Shown here: positions 25,458 through 33,637 of the stretch, piece after piece
Position numbering within the stretch: position 1 is the first letter of the stretch
How the letters are laid out: every line of letters starts with the position of its first letter
Assembly: GCA_038211505.1 (NCBI GenBank)
Contig: JBBQVO010000003.1
Span: 1 to 52,921 of the forward strand
Source of the DNA: JBBQVO01 sp038211505
Lineage (GTDB): Bacteria; Chloroflexota; Dehalococcoidia; DSTF01; JACRBR01
Length of the DNA stretch: 52,921 nucleotides
Direction of reading: 5' to 3'
Program-made: the position numbers and the translations under genes
The notes under the pieces: model-generated
Database searches by the model: none
Seen by the model: the letters and a program-made list of their open reading frames with translations, nothing else
Told to the model about the DNA's origin: nothing

Positions 25458-28400
25458 ATGGAGAATGCGGGGCGCGGCGGCATCGTGGCGGGCGTGGCGG
25501 CGTCGAAGTTCGCGCTCCCGAAACGGCGCGACGATGTCGTGCGGCGGCCGCGCCTCAACTCGCTGATCGACGCCGCCGTCGGTGGCAAGGGCACGCTGAT
25601 TGCAGCGCCCGCCGGCTACGGCAAGACGACGCTCGTCGTCGATTGGCTGCAGACGACCGACTTCGCCACCGTCTGGCTCTCCCTCGATTCTTGGGACGAT
25701 GAACTGCCGGCGTTCGCGCGCGCTCTCTCGTCGGCCATACAGCATCGCTTTGGTGATGATGTGCCGCTTGGCGAGGAGCGATTCTGGCAGCCGCGCACCG
25801 TCGCCACCGTGCTGATCAACTGCATCGCCGCGCAGGACGAGTACATCGTGCTGGTGCTTGACGATGTCCACGCCGTCGAAGCGTCGGACGAGATCATGGA
25901 GACGCTTGGCTACTTGCTCGAGCGCGCGCCGGAGAACCTGCACATCGTGATGACGTCGCGAACGCGGCCGCCGGTGCCGTCGCTATCGAGGCTTATCGCG
26001 CGGCGCGAGATCGCGACGCTCGGCGCCGGCGATCTGGCATTCACGCCGCGTGAGGTCCGCGAGCTGCTGGCATCGCTCGGACGCGCTGTATCGGAGGATG
26101 AAGCGGAGACGCTCTTCGAGCGAACCGAGGGTTGGGCGGCGGCGCTGATTCTCGGCGCCGGGTCGGCGGACGCACATCCACGACGCATCGAAGTCGAAGG
26201 CGAGAGCGCACGCGGCGGTGCCGGCAGCATCGCCGGCCCGAACGTCGGGCTGTCGCTCGCCGATTACGCGCAGGGCGAAGCGCTGATCAACGTGCCCGAC
26301 GATCTGCGCCTGTTCCTCCGACACATTTCATTGCTGCCGATCTGGACGCCAGCGCTGTGCGACGACGTGACGGGCCGGCGCGACAGCGAGCGGCGGCTGC
26401 GAGACGCGGCGACGAGCGTGCTCTTCGTCACGCAGCACGCCGACGAGCCGCCGATGTATCGCTGCCACCAGCTGATGCGGGCGCTTCTGATGCAGCAGTT
26501 CCGCGCCGACGACCCGGACGGATTCGCTCAGGCCGGCGTCGACTCTGCCGATGCGCTGACACGCTTCGGCATGCTCAACGAGGCCGTCGAGCTGCTCTTC
26601 GATCTTGAGGAGTGGGATCGCGCGGCCATCGTGCTCGATGAGATCGCGCCGCGGCTGATTCAGCAAGGGCAAGCGCGCGGGCTCAGCGAATGGATCGATC
26701 GGTTGCCGCTCGCGACGCAGACGGCGCACGTCGGCCTGCAGGTCGCCCGCGCCCGCGCTTCGCTGAAACTGAAGGAGTTCGATGAGGCGCTGCGCATCGT
26801 CGACGAGGCGCTGCGCCGGCTGCGGGATTCCGGCGACGTGCGTGCCATCGTCAACGCGCTTTTTGTGCGCGGCGAGACGCAGCGCTTCAAGGGGTACAAC
26901 GAGGAAGCGCTTGCGACGTTCGGGGAAGCGCGTCTTCTCGTCGAGACAAGCGGCGACGACGACGTGCAGCTCGCCGGCGACGCGCTGCGCAACATCGGCG
27001 TCACCCATACGCTCAACGGCGACTTCGACGCCGCGATCGACGAGCTGGAAGAAGCGCGCCGGCTGCTCGAGCAGGTGGGCGATTTGCGCGGCATCGGCAA
27101 CACGTGCGGCACGCTCGCTCAGTGCTACAGCGCGCGCGGCGAGCCGATGCAGGCGCTCGGCGCGTTGCAGCGCGCGCAGTCGGCGTTCGAGCGCGCCGGC
27201 AACAGCTTCGATCTCGGGATGACGCTCAATAACACCGGCATGGTCTACTACGAGATCGGCGAGTTTGAGCAGGCGTTGCAGGTGTACGAGCGCGGCGTGC
27301 GCCTTGTGCGCGGCACCGGCAACGCCGTTAACGAAGGCATCATTCTCGCCGGCATCGCAGAGACGTACCGGGCGATGGGCCGCTTCGACGAGAGCCTTGC
27401 GACGTACGAAGAAGCGCGCCCGATCGTTGAGGGCTTGCAGTTTCCGTATCTGACGAGTGAGGTGACGCTCGGCGAAGCGCTGACGCGTCTCGGTCTCGGT
27501 CAGGGCGAGGATGCGCTGCGCCTGGCGACGCGCGTGGCGCCGAAGCCAGCGGAAGGGCCCGCGCGCGTCGCGCAGTATCACGTCGTCGAAGCGCAGATCG
27601 CTCTTGGCCGTGGCGATACGGCGCCGGCGATCCGGTCGCTGGACGCCGCCTGGAAGCAGGTAGAGGCCGCCGACGACCGCCAGAAGATGGCGATCGTCGC
27701 CTTCCTCCGCGCCCGCGCGCTCTTCGATAGCCATCAACCGCGACGAGCGGTGGCGGAGATCGAACGTGTCTCGCAGCTGTGCGAGAAGCTCGGCTACCGC
27801 CGCTTCCTGCGGCCGTACGCGTCGCGGGCGAAGGATCTGATCGACTACGCGCGGGAGCGTCAGATCGCTGACGGTCTGCTCACGGGGCTGCTGGATGACG
27901 ATCGGGGCGCGTCCGCCGGCGGCGCTGAACGCACGCCGAGCGCAAACTCCGACATGTTGCCGGCCGTGCGCGGCTTTGCCTTCGGCCGCGGCAGCGTGAT
28001 GGTCGGCGAGCGCCAGGTGTCCGACCTGGAGTGGCGGAGCGAGAAGTCGAAGGAGATGTTCTTCTTCCTCCTGTCGAAGCAAGACGCCGTGCGGAAGGAA
28101 GACATGTTCGCCGCGCTCTGGCCCGACTTGCCGGAGTCGAAGTGCAACAGCAACTTCCATTCGAGCCTGTACCGGCTGCGGCGGGCGCTATTCCACGAAT
28201 GCGTTGTGCGCGACCCGAGTGGCAACTACGCGCTGAATACGAAGGGTGTCTTCACGTCGGATGTCGAGGAGTTCAACCGGACGATGGTCGAAGCGGACGC
28301 CGGGCGAGACGAAGACGCGCGCGCATCCAAGCTCGAACACGCGGTCGGGCTCTATCAGGGCGCGTTCCTGTCGTCGACGTACAGCGAGTGGACGGAGCCG

Positions 28401-28694
28401 ATCCGGCGCGAGATGGAGGACCGCTACATCGAAGCGCTCAATGAACTTGCGTCGCGCAAGCTGAAGGATGGGCGGTTCGAGGAAGCGCTGGCGCTGTTCA
28501 AGGCACTGGAGGCCGTCGACACGTACAGCGAAGCGGCAGCCTACGGCGCGATGCGCTGCCACGTGTCGCTGAACGACGGCGCGGCGGCAGTCCGCCATTA
28601 CCGGCGCTTCCGCGAGCTGATGAAGGATGAGCTCGACGAAGAACCGTCGGCGCGCCTGACAGAGCTCTACCGCGAGGCATCCGCTCGAATATAG
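25458..28694 (+). CDS. STAND ATPase-TPR-winged helix-BTAD transcriptional regulator
   Basis: 1078 residues from ATG. Residues 25-330 form a MalT/AfsR-like STAND NTPase: Walker A APAGYGKTT (50-58), Walker B VLVLDDVHAV, and the sensor MTSRTRPPVPSLSRL. Residues about 370-830 are tetratricopeptide repeats (ALATFGEARLLVE, MTLNNTGMVYYEIGEFEQALQVYERG). The C-terminal 250 residues hold a winged helix (SEKSKEMFFFLLSKQDAVRKEDMFAALWPDLPESKCNSNFHSSLYRLRRAL) and the BTAD helices. This is a signal-transducing activator; its inducer and targets are unknown. The DNA-binding unit is C-terminal, the reverse of AfsR/SARP order. Confidence 0.88.
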   Translation: MENAGRGGIVAGVAASKFALPKRRDDVVRRPRLNSLIDAAVGGKGTLIAAPAGYGKTTLVVDWLQTTDFATVWLSLDSWDDELPAFARALSSAIQHRFGDDVPLGEERFWQPRTVATVLINCIAAQDEYIVLVLDDVHAVEASDEIMETLGYLLERAPENLHIVMTSRTRPPVPSLSRLIARREIATLGAGDLAFTPREVRELLASLGRAVSEDEAETLFERTEGWAAALILGAGSADAHPRRIEVEGESARGGAGSIAGPNVGLSLADYAQGEALINVPDDLRLFLRHISLLPIWTPALCDDVTGRRDSERRLRDAATSVLFVTQHADEPPMYRCHQLMRALLMQQFRADDPDGFAQAGVDSADALTRFGMLNEAVELLFDLEEWDRAAIVLDEIAPRLIQQGQARGLSEWIDRLPLATQTAHVGLQVARARASLKLKEFDEALRIVDEALRRLRDSGDVRAIVNALFVRGETQRFKGYNEEALATFGEARLLVETSGDDDVQLAGDALRNIGVTHTLNGDFDAAIDELEEARRLLEQVGDLRGIGNTCGTLAQCYSARGEPMQALGALQRAQSAFERAGNSFDLGMTLNNTGMVYYEIGEFEQALQVYERGVRLVRGTGNAVNEGIILAGIAETYRAMGRFDESLATYEEARPIVEGLQFPYLTSEVTLGEALTRLGLGQGEDALRLATRVAPKPAEGPARVAQYHVVEAQIALGRGDTAPAIRSLDAAWKQVEAADDRQKMAIVAFLRARALFDSHQPRRAVAEIERVSQLCEKLGYRRFLRPYASRAKDLIDYARERQIADGLLTGLLDDDRGASAGGAERTPSANSDMLPAVRGFAFGRGSVMVGERQVSDLEWRSEKSKEMFFFLLSKQDAVRKEDMFAALWPDLPESKCNSNFHSSLYRLRRALFHECVVRDPSGNYALNTKGVFTSDVEEFNRTMVEADAGRDEDARASKLEHAVGLYQGAFLSSTYSEWTEPIRREMEDRYIEALNELASRKLKDGRFEEALALFKALEAVDTYSEAAAYGAMRCHVSLNDGAAAVRHYRRFRELMKDELDEEPSARLTELYREASARI

Positions 28695-28712
28695 CGAGAA
28701 TTGACGTAACGG

Positions 28713-29177
28713 CTAGCTGGCCTTGGCGGCAATCACTTTCGGGGACTGGGGCGCCGGCTTGAGGCCGCCGAGCCCCTTTGAGCGCCGCTGCTTTTCGAGA
28801 TCGACATCCGGGAATTCGGTGTGGAGTCCGGCGCAGTAGACGCGGGCGCTGGTGATCTTCTCGCCCTTCAGGCCCAGAATCCAGGCCTGGCGCAGTACGC
28901 GCTCAGACTCATCCGGCGGCGCCTTCCAAACGATCTCATACTCCAGCGTCGCCGAGCGGGAGGTGGAGCTCTCCGTGGACCATGTGACTTGGGAGCCGGC
29001 GCCGGGGCTGAACCAGACCTCGATGATCTTGGCGACGGTGGCGGGATCTTCGGCGACCCAGCGGCCACTCGGCGTCCAACCCTGGAAGTCGACGGGCGAA
29101 GAGCACATGCGGCCGACGCTCGTGAACTTGCGGGCTTTGATGTTCGCGAGTAGCTGGGCGGTGATCGTAGTTGCCAT
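28713..29177 (-). CDS. Hypothetical protein, possibly SnoaL/NTF2-like
   Basis: 154 residues from ATG. The body alternates charged helices and strands: MATTITAQLLANIKARKF, then SPVDFQGWTPSGRWVAEDPATVAKIIEVWFSP and ATLEYEIVWKAPP, ending in a conserved-looking strand (QAWILGLKGEKITSARVYCAG). Length and pattern suggest a cone-shaped NTF2/SnoaL-like domain, but no catalytic residues can be assigned. The last 35 residues are basic and proline-rich. It converges with the STAND regulator gene, 18 nt apart. Confidence 0.65.
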   Translation of the reverse strand: MATTITAQLLANIKARKFTSVGRMCSSPVDFQGWTPSGRWVAEDPATVAKIIEVWFSPGAGSQVTWSTESSTSRSATLEYEIVWKAPPDESERVLRQAWILGLKGEKITSARVYCAGLHTEFPDVDLEKQRRSKGLGGLKPAPQSPKVIAAKAS

Positions 29178-29314
29178 AATGCCCCCTCGGTGCTCCCGGA
29201 ACCCGGGGTTTTGACAGATATCAGCACACAGTCTAGCGATGTTTCGAGCTAAGCGCGAAACATAGGAACCTGCGGCATCTGCTCACCAGAGGACGATATG
29301 GGCCGGAAAGAAGC

Positions 29315-29380
29315 CTACTTTTTGTCTTTGTTCTGCTTTGGCTTCTTCTTTTCCTTCGTGCCTTTGTCCTTGCTTCCCAT
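29315..29380 (-). CDS. Lysine-rich 21-residue microprotein
   Basis: An ATG at 29378-29380 sits 8 nt behind AAAGGA on the minus strand and reads 21 codons to TAG: M-G-S-K-D-K-G-T-K, then E-K-K-K-P-K-Q-N-K and D-K-K. More than half the residues are Lys. Short basic proteins starting MG.K.K.. and rich in KKP are seen in many bacteria as small conserved proteins. The good ribosome site and clean reading frame support it. It may bind nucleic acid or ribosomes; that is inference from charge only. Confidence 0.6.
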   Translation of the reverse strand: MGSKDKGTKEKKKPKQNKDKK

Positions 29381-29420
29381 AACGTGAATCCTTTCTGCCT
29401 GCGCTAGGCTAACGATAGCC

Positions 29421-29732
29421 CTAAGAGAGGTACTGCGTACGCTTGAACAGCCGCGTCCGGCCGTGCTCCTGGGCATCGAATGCCGTGGGACCGCCGCCGG
29501 TAGGCGCGTCTACGGCGAGAAACGCCCGGTTGAGGGCATCGAGTTCTCCGGGTGTGACTTTGACGTTGCGGCCGTCGAAATCGCGGCTGCGCAGCACCGG
29601 CAGCCCCGCCAGATACGACTGATAGTGGCCGTAGAGTCGTTGATACGCAATGCGATGCTTGTCATCGAGGCGGATCTCGACTCGCCCGGGCGGGAAACGG
29701 ACGGGTTTGCCGGTGATCGGTTCGAGCGCCAT
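29421..29732 (-). CDS. Hypothetical 103-residue protein
   Basis: From ATG: MALEPITGKPVRFPPGRVEIRL, then a Tyr-rich helix RIAYQRLYGHYQSYLAGLPVL and a C-terminal Gly/Thr stretch. The composition is ordinary for a soluble protein, but no family is recognised and the ribosome site is weak. The overlapping plus-strand frame at 29463-29930 looks less protein-like. It lies 40 nt upstream of the lysine-rich microprotein in the same direction, so the two could share a message. Confidence 0.5.
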   Translation of the reverse strand: MALEPITGKPVRFPPGRVEIRLDDKHRIAYQRLYGHYQSYLAGLPVLRSRDFDGRNVKVTPGELDALNRAFLAVDAPTGGGPTAFDAQEHGRTRLFKRTQYLS

Positions 29733-29853
29733 GGCCTGAGCTTATGGAATCGCCGCGTCGCCCGCAACACGACCAGTTGCCCGCTCGTGATTCGGGGCCG
29801 GGTAGGTGATGGAGTCCTCATCCGGCGGGCGCGGGTGGCCGACAATGTAGCTA

Positions 29854-30306
29854 ATGGAAGAGACGTGGGTGCTGCTCGACGCCAATACCGGACTTCACGT
29901 CGCCTGGTATTTCTGGCTGCGCGTACTTGACGAGGTCAACCGGGCGGCGCGTTACGGCGCGCCGTTCGGGCTGCTGCTGCTGGAGGCGGACGTAGCGGCG
30001 AACGCCCCGGCGAAGCTGGCTACAGACGCGACATCGTACCTGCCGGCCACGATCCGGAGCACTGATCTCGGCGGCCTCCTCGGTCCTGGGCAGGTGGGCG
30101 TGCTGCTGACACACCAGGACAGCGAATCCGCCGAACAGGCGCGCGATCGGGTGCTCGAACGGCTGGCACGCGGCGGATGTCCGCCGGCCGTCCGCTGGAA
30201 GTCGCAGTTGCTCACGTATCCGAACCATGCTGCGCAGATCTCTTACCTGCTGACGGCGGGTTGGAGCGAGCGAAACGGCTCCGTCGACCTGCAACACACG
30301 GCGTAG
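29854..30306 (+). CDS. Degenerate GGDEF-like domain protein
   Basis: 150 residues from ATG. LDEVNRAARYGAPFGLLLLEAD matches the first helix and strand of GGDEF domains (RARRYGRPLSLLLLDID), and IRSTDLGGLLGPGQVGVLLTHQDSESAEQARDRVLERLA matches the LR..D...R.GGDEF.VLLP region. The signature GGDEF has become PGQVG and the metal-binding residues are missing, so it cannot be an active diguanylate cyclase. A nucleotide-sensing or protein-protein role is possible. The homology call comes from pattern reading and needs a profile search. Confidence 0.65.
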   Translation: MEETWVLLDANTGLHVAWYFWLRVLDEVNRAARYGAPFGLLLLEADVAANAPAKLATDATSYLPATIRSTDLGGLLGPGQVGVLLTHQDSESAEQARDRVLERLARGGCPPAVRWKSQLLTYPNHAAQISYLLTAGWSERNGSVDLQHTA

Positions 30307-30378
30307 GTGGCGCCGCGGCCCGCATTCGTTCCCACGTTTGGCGATGCGCTGCCGATGATCTAGATCAGGGGTGGCGCC

Positions 30379-30822
30379 GTGTCTGAGGATTGGAAGGCCC
30401 GAATCCTGCACGCCCGGCAGACGTACGAGCTTCGGCGCGGCACGATCGGTGTCCGCACGCCTATGGCGCAGGTCTTCCGCCGCATGATCCAGACCGTCAT
30501 CCAGCCGGCGTTTGCCGAAGTCGCTGAGTTCGCGCACGACCAGGAAGTCGTCTGCAACATCGAATGCGAGCTGGGCGGCGTCCAGCCGCGGGCGATGTTC
30601 TGCATCCGCCCGTCTGGCCGTTCGATCCGGTATGAGCTCGACGCCGACGGAGGCGCCGTTCGTGAGATCGAGGGTGTCTACCATCGTCCGCTGGGGCAAC
30701 GGCGCGTCTGGGGGTCGGTCGAGGAGCTGCAGCGACAGCTGACGCAGGGCTACGCGCGAGCGGCGGCAGCGGCGATCGTCCAGGATCACTTTCGCTCCTC
30801 CGAGCCGCGTCTGCCGCACTAA
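30379..30822 (+). CDS. Hypothetical 147-residue protein
   Basis: From GTG. Two helices (EDWKARILHARQTYELRRG, FRRMIQTVIQPAFAEVAEFAHD) are followed by a beta hairpin-rich middle (EVVCNIECELGGVQPRAMFCIRPSGRSIRYELD) and a C-terminal helix (VEELQRQLTQGYARAAAAAIVQDHF). No family recognised. It lies 72 nt after the GGDEF-like gene in the same direction and converges with the AAA-like gene 16 nt away. Confidence 0.65.
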   Translation: MSEDWKARILHARQTYELRRGTIGVRTPMAQVFRRMIQTVIQPAFAEVAEFAHDQEVVCNIECELGGVQPRAMFCIRPSGRSIRYELDADGGAVREIEGVYHRPLGQRRVWGSVEELQRQLTQGYARAAAAAIVQDHFRSSEPRLPH

Positions 30823-30838
30823 ACGCTTGGAGTCGTCG

Positions 30839-32140
30839 TCAGGATGCTTTGCGCAGCTCCTGCATGTACGCCGTCGCCGGGGCGCGCTGCTGGGCAAACT
30901 CGACGGCGCGCGCCGCCACCGTCTCCGTGATCGTGAATGCGGAACCTTCCCACGCCGCGCGATTGCGGATGTACATCGCGGCGAGCGCCACCTGCGTCCG
31001 CGTCCGCACGCCACTGTCTGCGAGCGTCGCCGCGAACGTCGTGACCGCTTCGGTGGCGATGATCGACTCCGGCAGGCGCGACGCGAGGAATGGCGCGATC
31101 GCTCCCTCGTCCAGAGTCGCGACATCGATGGCGTACAGGAATGCGTCGCGCAGCGTCACAGGCAGCATCGAAGGAGTGACGTTGATCAGCGCCGTCGCCG
31201 CGCGCCAGGGCGCCTCGATGCGCTCGCCGCTGCGCAGCTGCAGCACGGCCGTACCGCGCCGCCCTGGGATCAGCCAGAGTCGCGCGAGATCGGCGAGCGC
31301 GCCCTCGTGCGTCGCGGCGTCGAGGATCGCCAGCAGGCCGCCGGAGGCGGCGAACGGCGGTGGTGCGATGTAGAACTTCGACTCGTCGTCGTACGCCGGC
31401 AGCACGTCGGCGGCGGAGACGCCGCCCGACAGGATCACCGCCGGAGGCATCGCCGTCACCCACTGTTTTACGTGATCGCGCGACGACCGCAGCACGTCGA
31501 GCGAGCCTTCGCCTTGGGACTGCGCCTCGGTGGGTCGGTGATAGCGGCTGTCGAACAGCCGCACGATCGACCCGGCGGCGTACAGCGCGTGCGGGATCGT
31601 GATGACGCCCGTAAGCGCGCTCCGCAGCGCGTCGGCGACGACATCCTCCTCGTCGAATGCGACGCCCGAGAGCGCGAGTGTCGCGCCGGCGCTCAGCGCC
31701 TGCGCGATCTCGATCGACGCCTCGGGCGCGAACCCGAAACGCGACAACGATTCTTTGAGGATCGCGAGCTCGAACGTGACGCCGGGCGCGTCGTCCGCCC
31801 GGCTCGCGAAGTCGGACAGCGAGACGGGGATGGCGCCGGCGTAGCGTGTGCGCTGGCGGGCGGAATCGACGCGCGCCTGGCCCGCGGCGCTGAGTTTGAC
31901 GCGGGAGATGCGATCGAAGTTCACCTGACCGCTATCGAGCTCGATCAGCGCGCCGGACTTCAATGCTTGCATGATCTCGGTGGCGACGCCGTCCTGGACG
32001 CGCCAGTGGCGCGCCATCTCGGTGGCCGTCATGGCGCCCTGGTATGAGAGCGTGCGCAACGCATGCTCGACTACGAACGTCGGCGGCAAGTGCAGTTCAT
32101 CGACCGACGCCGGCTCAGTGGCCGGGTCTCGTGGCGTCAT
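30839..32140 (-). CDS. Winged-helix plus inactivated AAA+ ATPase
   Basis: 433 residues from the ATG behind GGAGGAAG; a longer frame reaches 32203 but lacks a ribosome site. Residues about 15-95 are a winged helix (LPPTFVVEHALRTLSYQGAMTATEMARHWRVQ) followed by LSAAGQARVDSARQRTRYAGAIPVSL, which matches wHTH-AAA ATPases known from Chloroflexota and Deltaproteobacteria. In the ATPase part, the usual GPPGNGKT loop reads SGVAFDEEDV, the Walker B region is GLLAILDAATHEG, and the sensor/arginine-finger region is ALINVTPSMLPVTLRDAFLYAID. All nucleotide-handling residues look lost, so it is probably a pseudo-ATPase. Family match is from memory. Confidence 0.65.
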   Translation of the reverse strand: MTPRDPATEPASVDELHLPPTFVVEHALRTLSYQGAMTATEMARHWRVQDGVATEIMQALKSGALIELDSGQVNFDRISRVKLSAAGQARVDSARQRTRYAGAIPVSLSDFASRADDAPGVTFELAILKESLSRFGFAPEASIEIAQALSAGATLALSGVAFDEEDVVADALRSALTGVITIPHALYAAGSIVRLFDSRYHRPTEAQSQGEGSLDVLRSSRDHVKQWVTAMPPAVILSGGVSAADVLPAYDDESKFYIAPPPFAASGGLLAILDAATHEGALADLARLWLIPGRRGTAVLQLRSGERIEAPWRAATALINVTPSMLPVTLRDAFLYAIDVATLDEGAIAPFLASRLPESIIATEAVTTFAATLADSGVRTRTQVALAAMYIRNRAAWEGSAFTITETVAARAVEFAQQRAPATAYMQELRKAS

Positions 32141-32253
32141 GCGACACTTCCTCCAGATCACTATCGGCAGCAGCGGCGGCCCGATTCGTAGCACGCGGAA
32201 CAACTCAGGGCGTCACGGGCCAGCGTTAGGCGAAACGCCTACTACCTTGCCCC

Positions 32254-33384
32254 ATGATCGGGCTCGATACTCGTCCGATGAACCTGATCGATGACACGCT
32301 GTTCGGCGCCGATCGACCGCGCGTCGTGCTCATCGGATCGCCGCACGATCGGTTCTCCGCGAGCGACAACGGCCTCACGAATGCGCTCGGCGCGACGATC
32401 CGCATCCGGCATGTGTCCGCTGATTCGCCGTTGCGGCATTCCGTCGCGGCGTTTCGCGCGGCGTCGGCAGCGATCCGCGATCGCCGGTTTGAGATGGTGC
32501 ACCTGCTCGATGCGCGGTTCGCGCTGACCGGCATGATGCTGCAGCGCCACTTCGGCGTGCCCGTGACCGCGTCCGTCGGCCCCGACGATCTATCCGCCGT
32601 CGCACCGTGGTCGCGCCTGTCGATGCGCGCGCTCACGCATCTGGATGAAGTCTTCGTCTCGAGCAGGATCACCGCCGCGTCGCTGCGGCTGCGAACGCCG
32701 TCGCTGCCGGTGTCGTTTGTGCGGTCGGCCGCCAGCCCGCTTCCTTGGCCGCCGAAAAGCTCGGTCGCCCGCGTGACGCGCGCACTGCGAGGCATCCGTC
32801 CCGGGCGCCTCGTCGTCGCCGTGCCGTGGCCGGAGAACCGCGCCGACCTCCGCTGGTTCCGCGACGTCGTGGTGCCCCAGATCGATTCGCATGCGCTGTG
32901 CCTGCTGATCGGCGTTCCCAGCCGGCGGCAGGCGCGGCTGATCGTCGGTCTCAGCGGATATCAGTCGGACTTCCGCGTGTTGTCGGGGCGCCTCGATATC
33001 GCGATGATCGCCGCTGTCGCGCGATGCGTCGATGCGTTCGTCGTCCCGACGTCGTCGCCGCGGTCGGTCGATGTCGAGAGTGCGCTCTCGATTGCGCTGT
33101 CGTTGGGCGGCGTACCGGTCGTTACGAACGGGACGGAGGCTGCGGGTGTGCTGGCGCACGAACGCAACGCCTTCGTCGTCGATCCCGGCGATGAGCGCGG
33201 GTTTGTACACACGCTGAATCAGGTGCTATCGCTGCCGGCCGTGCAGCGCCACTTCCTCGGCGAGGAGTTCGCGCGATTCACGCTGTCTCGTTGGCCGTGG
33301 AGCGATGTCGCCGACGTCTACGCGGAGCGCTTCGCCGCCCACGTCGGCCGTCCGTTCATCCCCGCCGATCTCCGCGCGGCCTGA
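32254..33384 (+). CDS. Glycosyltransferase, GT4-like (GT-B fold)
   Basis: 376 residues from ATG, about 113 nt from the divergent AAA-like gene. The N-terminal Rossmann half has MVHLLDARFALTGMMLQRHFGVPVTASVGPDDLSAV and LTHLDEVFVSSRITAASLR. The C-terminal half has the donor-binding pattern DAFVVPTSSPRSVDVESALSIALSLGGVPVVTNGTEAAGVLAHERNAFVVDPGDERGFVHTLNQVL, the usual GT4 layout with E-x7-E partly altered (DVESALSIA). It probably adds a sugar to a cell-surface glycan or glycolipid. Acceptor and donor unknown. Confidence 0.75.
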   Translation: MIGLDTRPMNLIDDTLFGADRPRVVLIGSPHDRFSASDNGLTNALGATIRIRHVSADSPLRHSVAAFRAASAAIRDRRFEMVHLLDARFALTGMMLQRHFGVPVTASVGPDDLSAVAPWSRLSMRALTHLDEVFVSSRITAASLRLRTPSLPVSFVRSAASPLPWPPKSSVARVTRALRGIRPGRLVVAVPWPENRADLRWFRDVVVPQIDSHALCLLIGVPSRRQARLIVGLSGYQSDFRVLSGRLDIAMIAAVARCVDAFVVPTSSPRSVDVESALSIALSLGGVPVVTNGTEAAGVLAHERNAFVVDPGDERGFVHTLNQVLSLPAVQRHFLGEEFARFTLSRWPWSDVADVYAERFAAHVGRPFIPADLRAA

Positions 33385-33637
33385 CCCGATGCTCGTCGCG
33401 CACGTTGCGCGATGGCACGGCGGTTTATGCGGCCCCGCTGACATGACCGCGCCGACGCGGCGTGGCACCCGACAGGTCATCACGCCTCGAGTGCGCCGGT
33501 TACTCAGAACATCCGGCGCGCAGCGTGAGCCGTATCCCAGGCAACAACTCGCGCCGCGACGCGGATCCTTCTGGCATCAGCGAACGTTATTGCGTATACA
33601 ACACCAGTTCGCTCGCCCCGGAGTCGCGGTACCCCTG

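Noticed and set aside
26328..28160. 610-codon minus-strand open frame
   Set aside because: Antisense to the STAND regulator and made mostly of Arg, Ala, Glu and His; no family motif.
29463..29930. 155-codon plus-strand frame
   Set aside because: Overlaps both the 29421-29732 protein and the GGDEF-like gene start; shadow-like composition, no ribosome site.
33385..33637. N-terminal extension of the GH3 protein
   Set aside because: Frame is open from 33305, but the sequence is Arg-rich and overlaps the GT4 gene; the ATG at 33638 is followed directly by a signal peptide.
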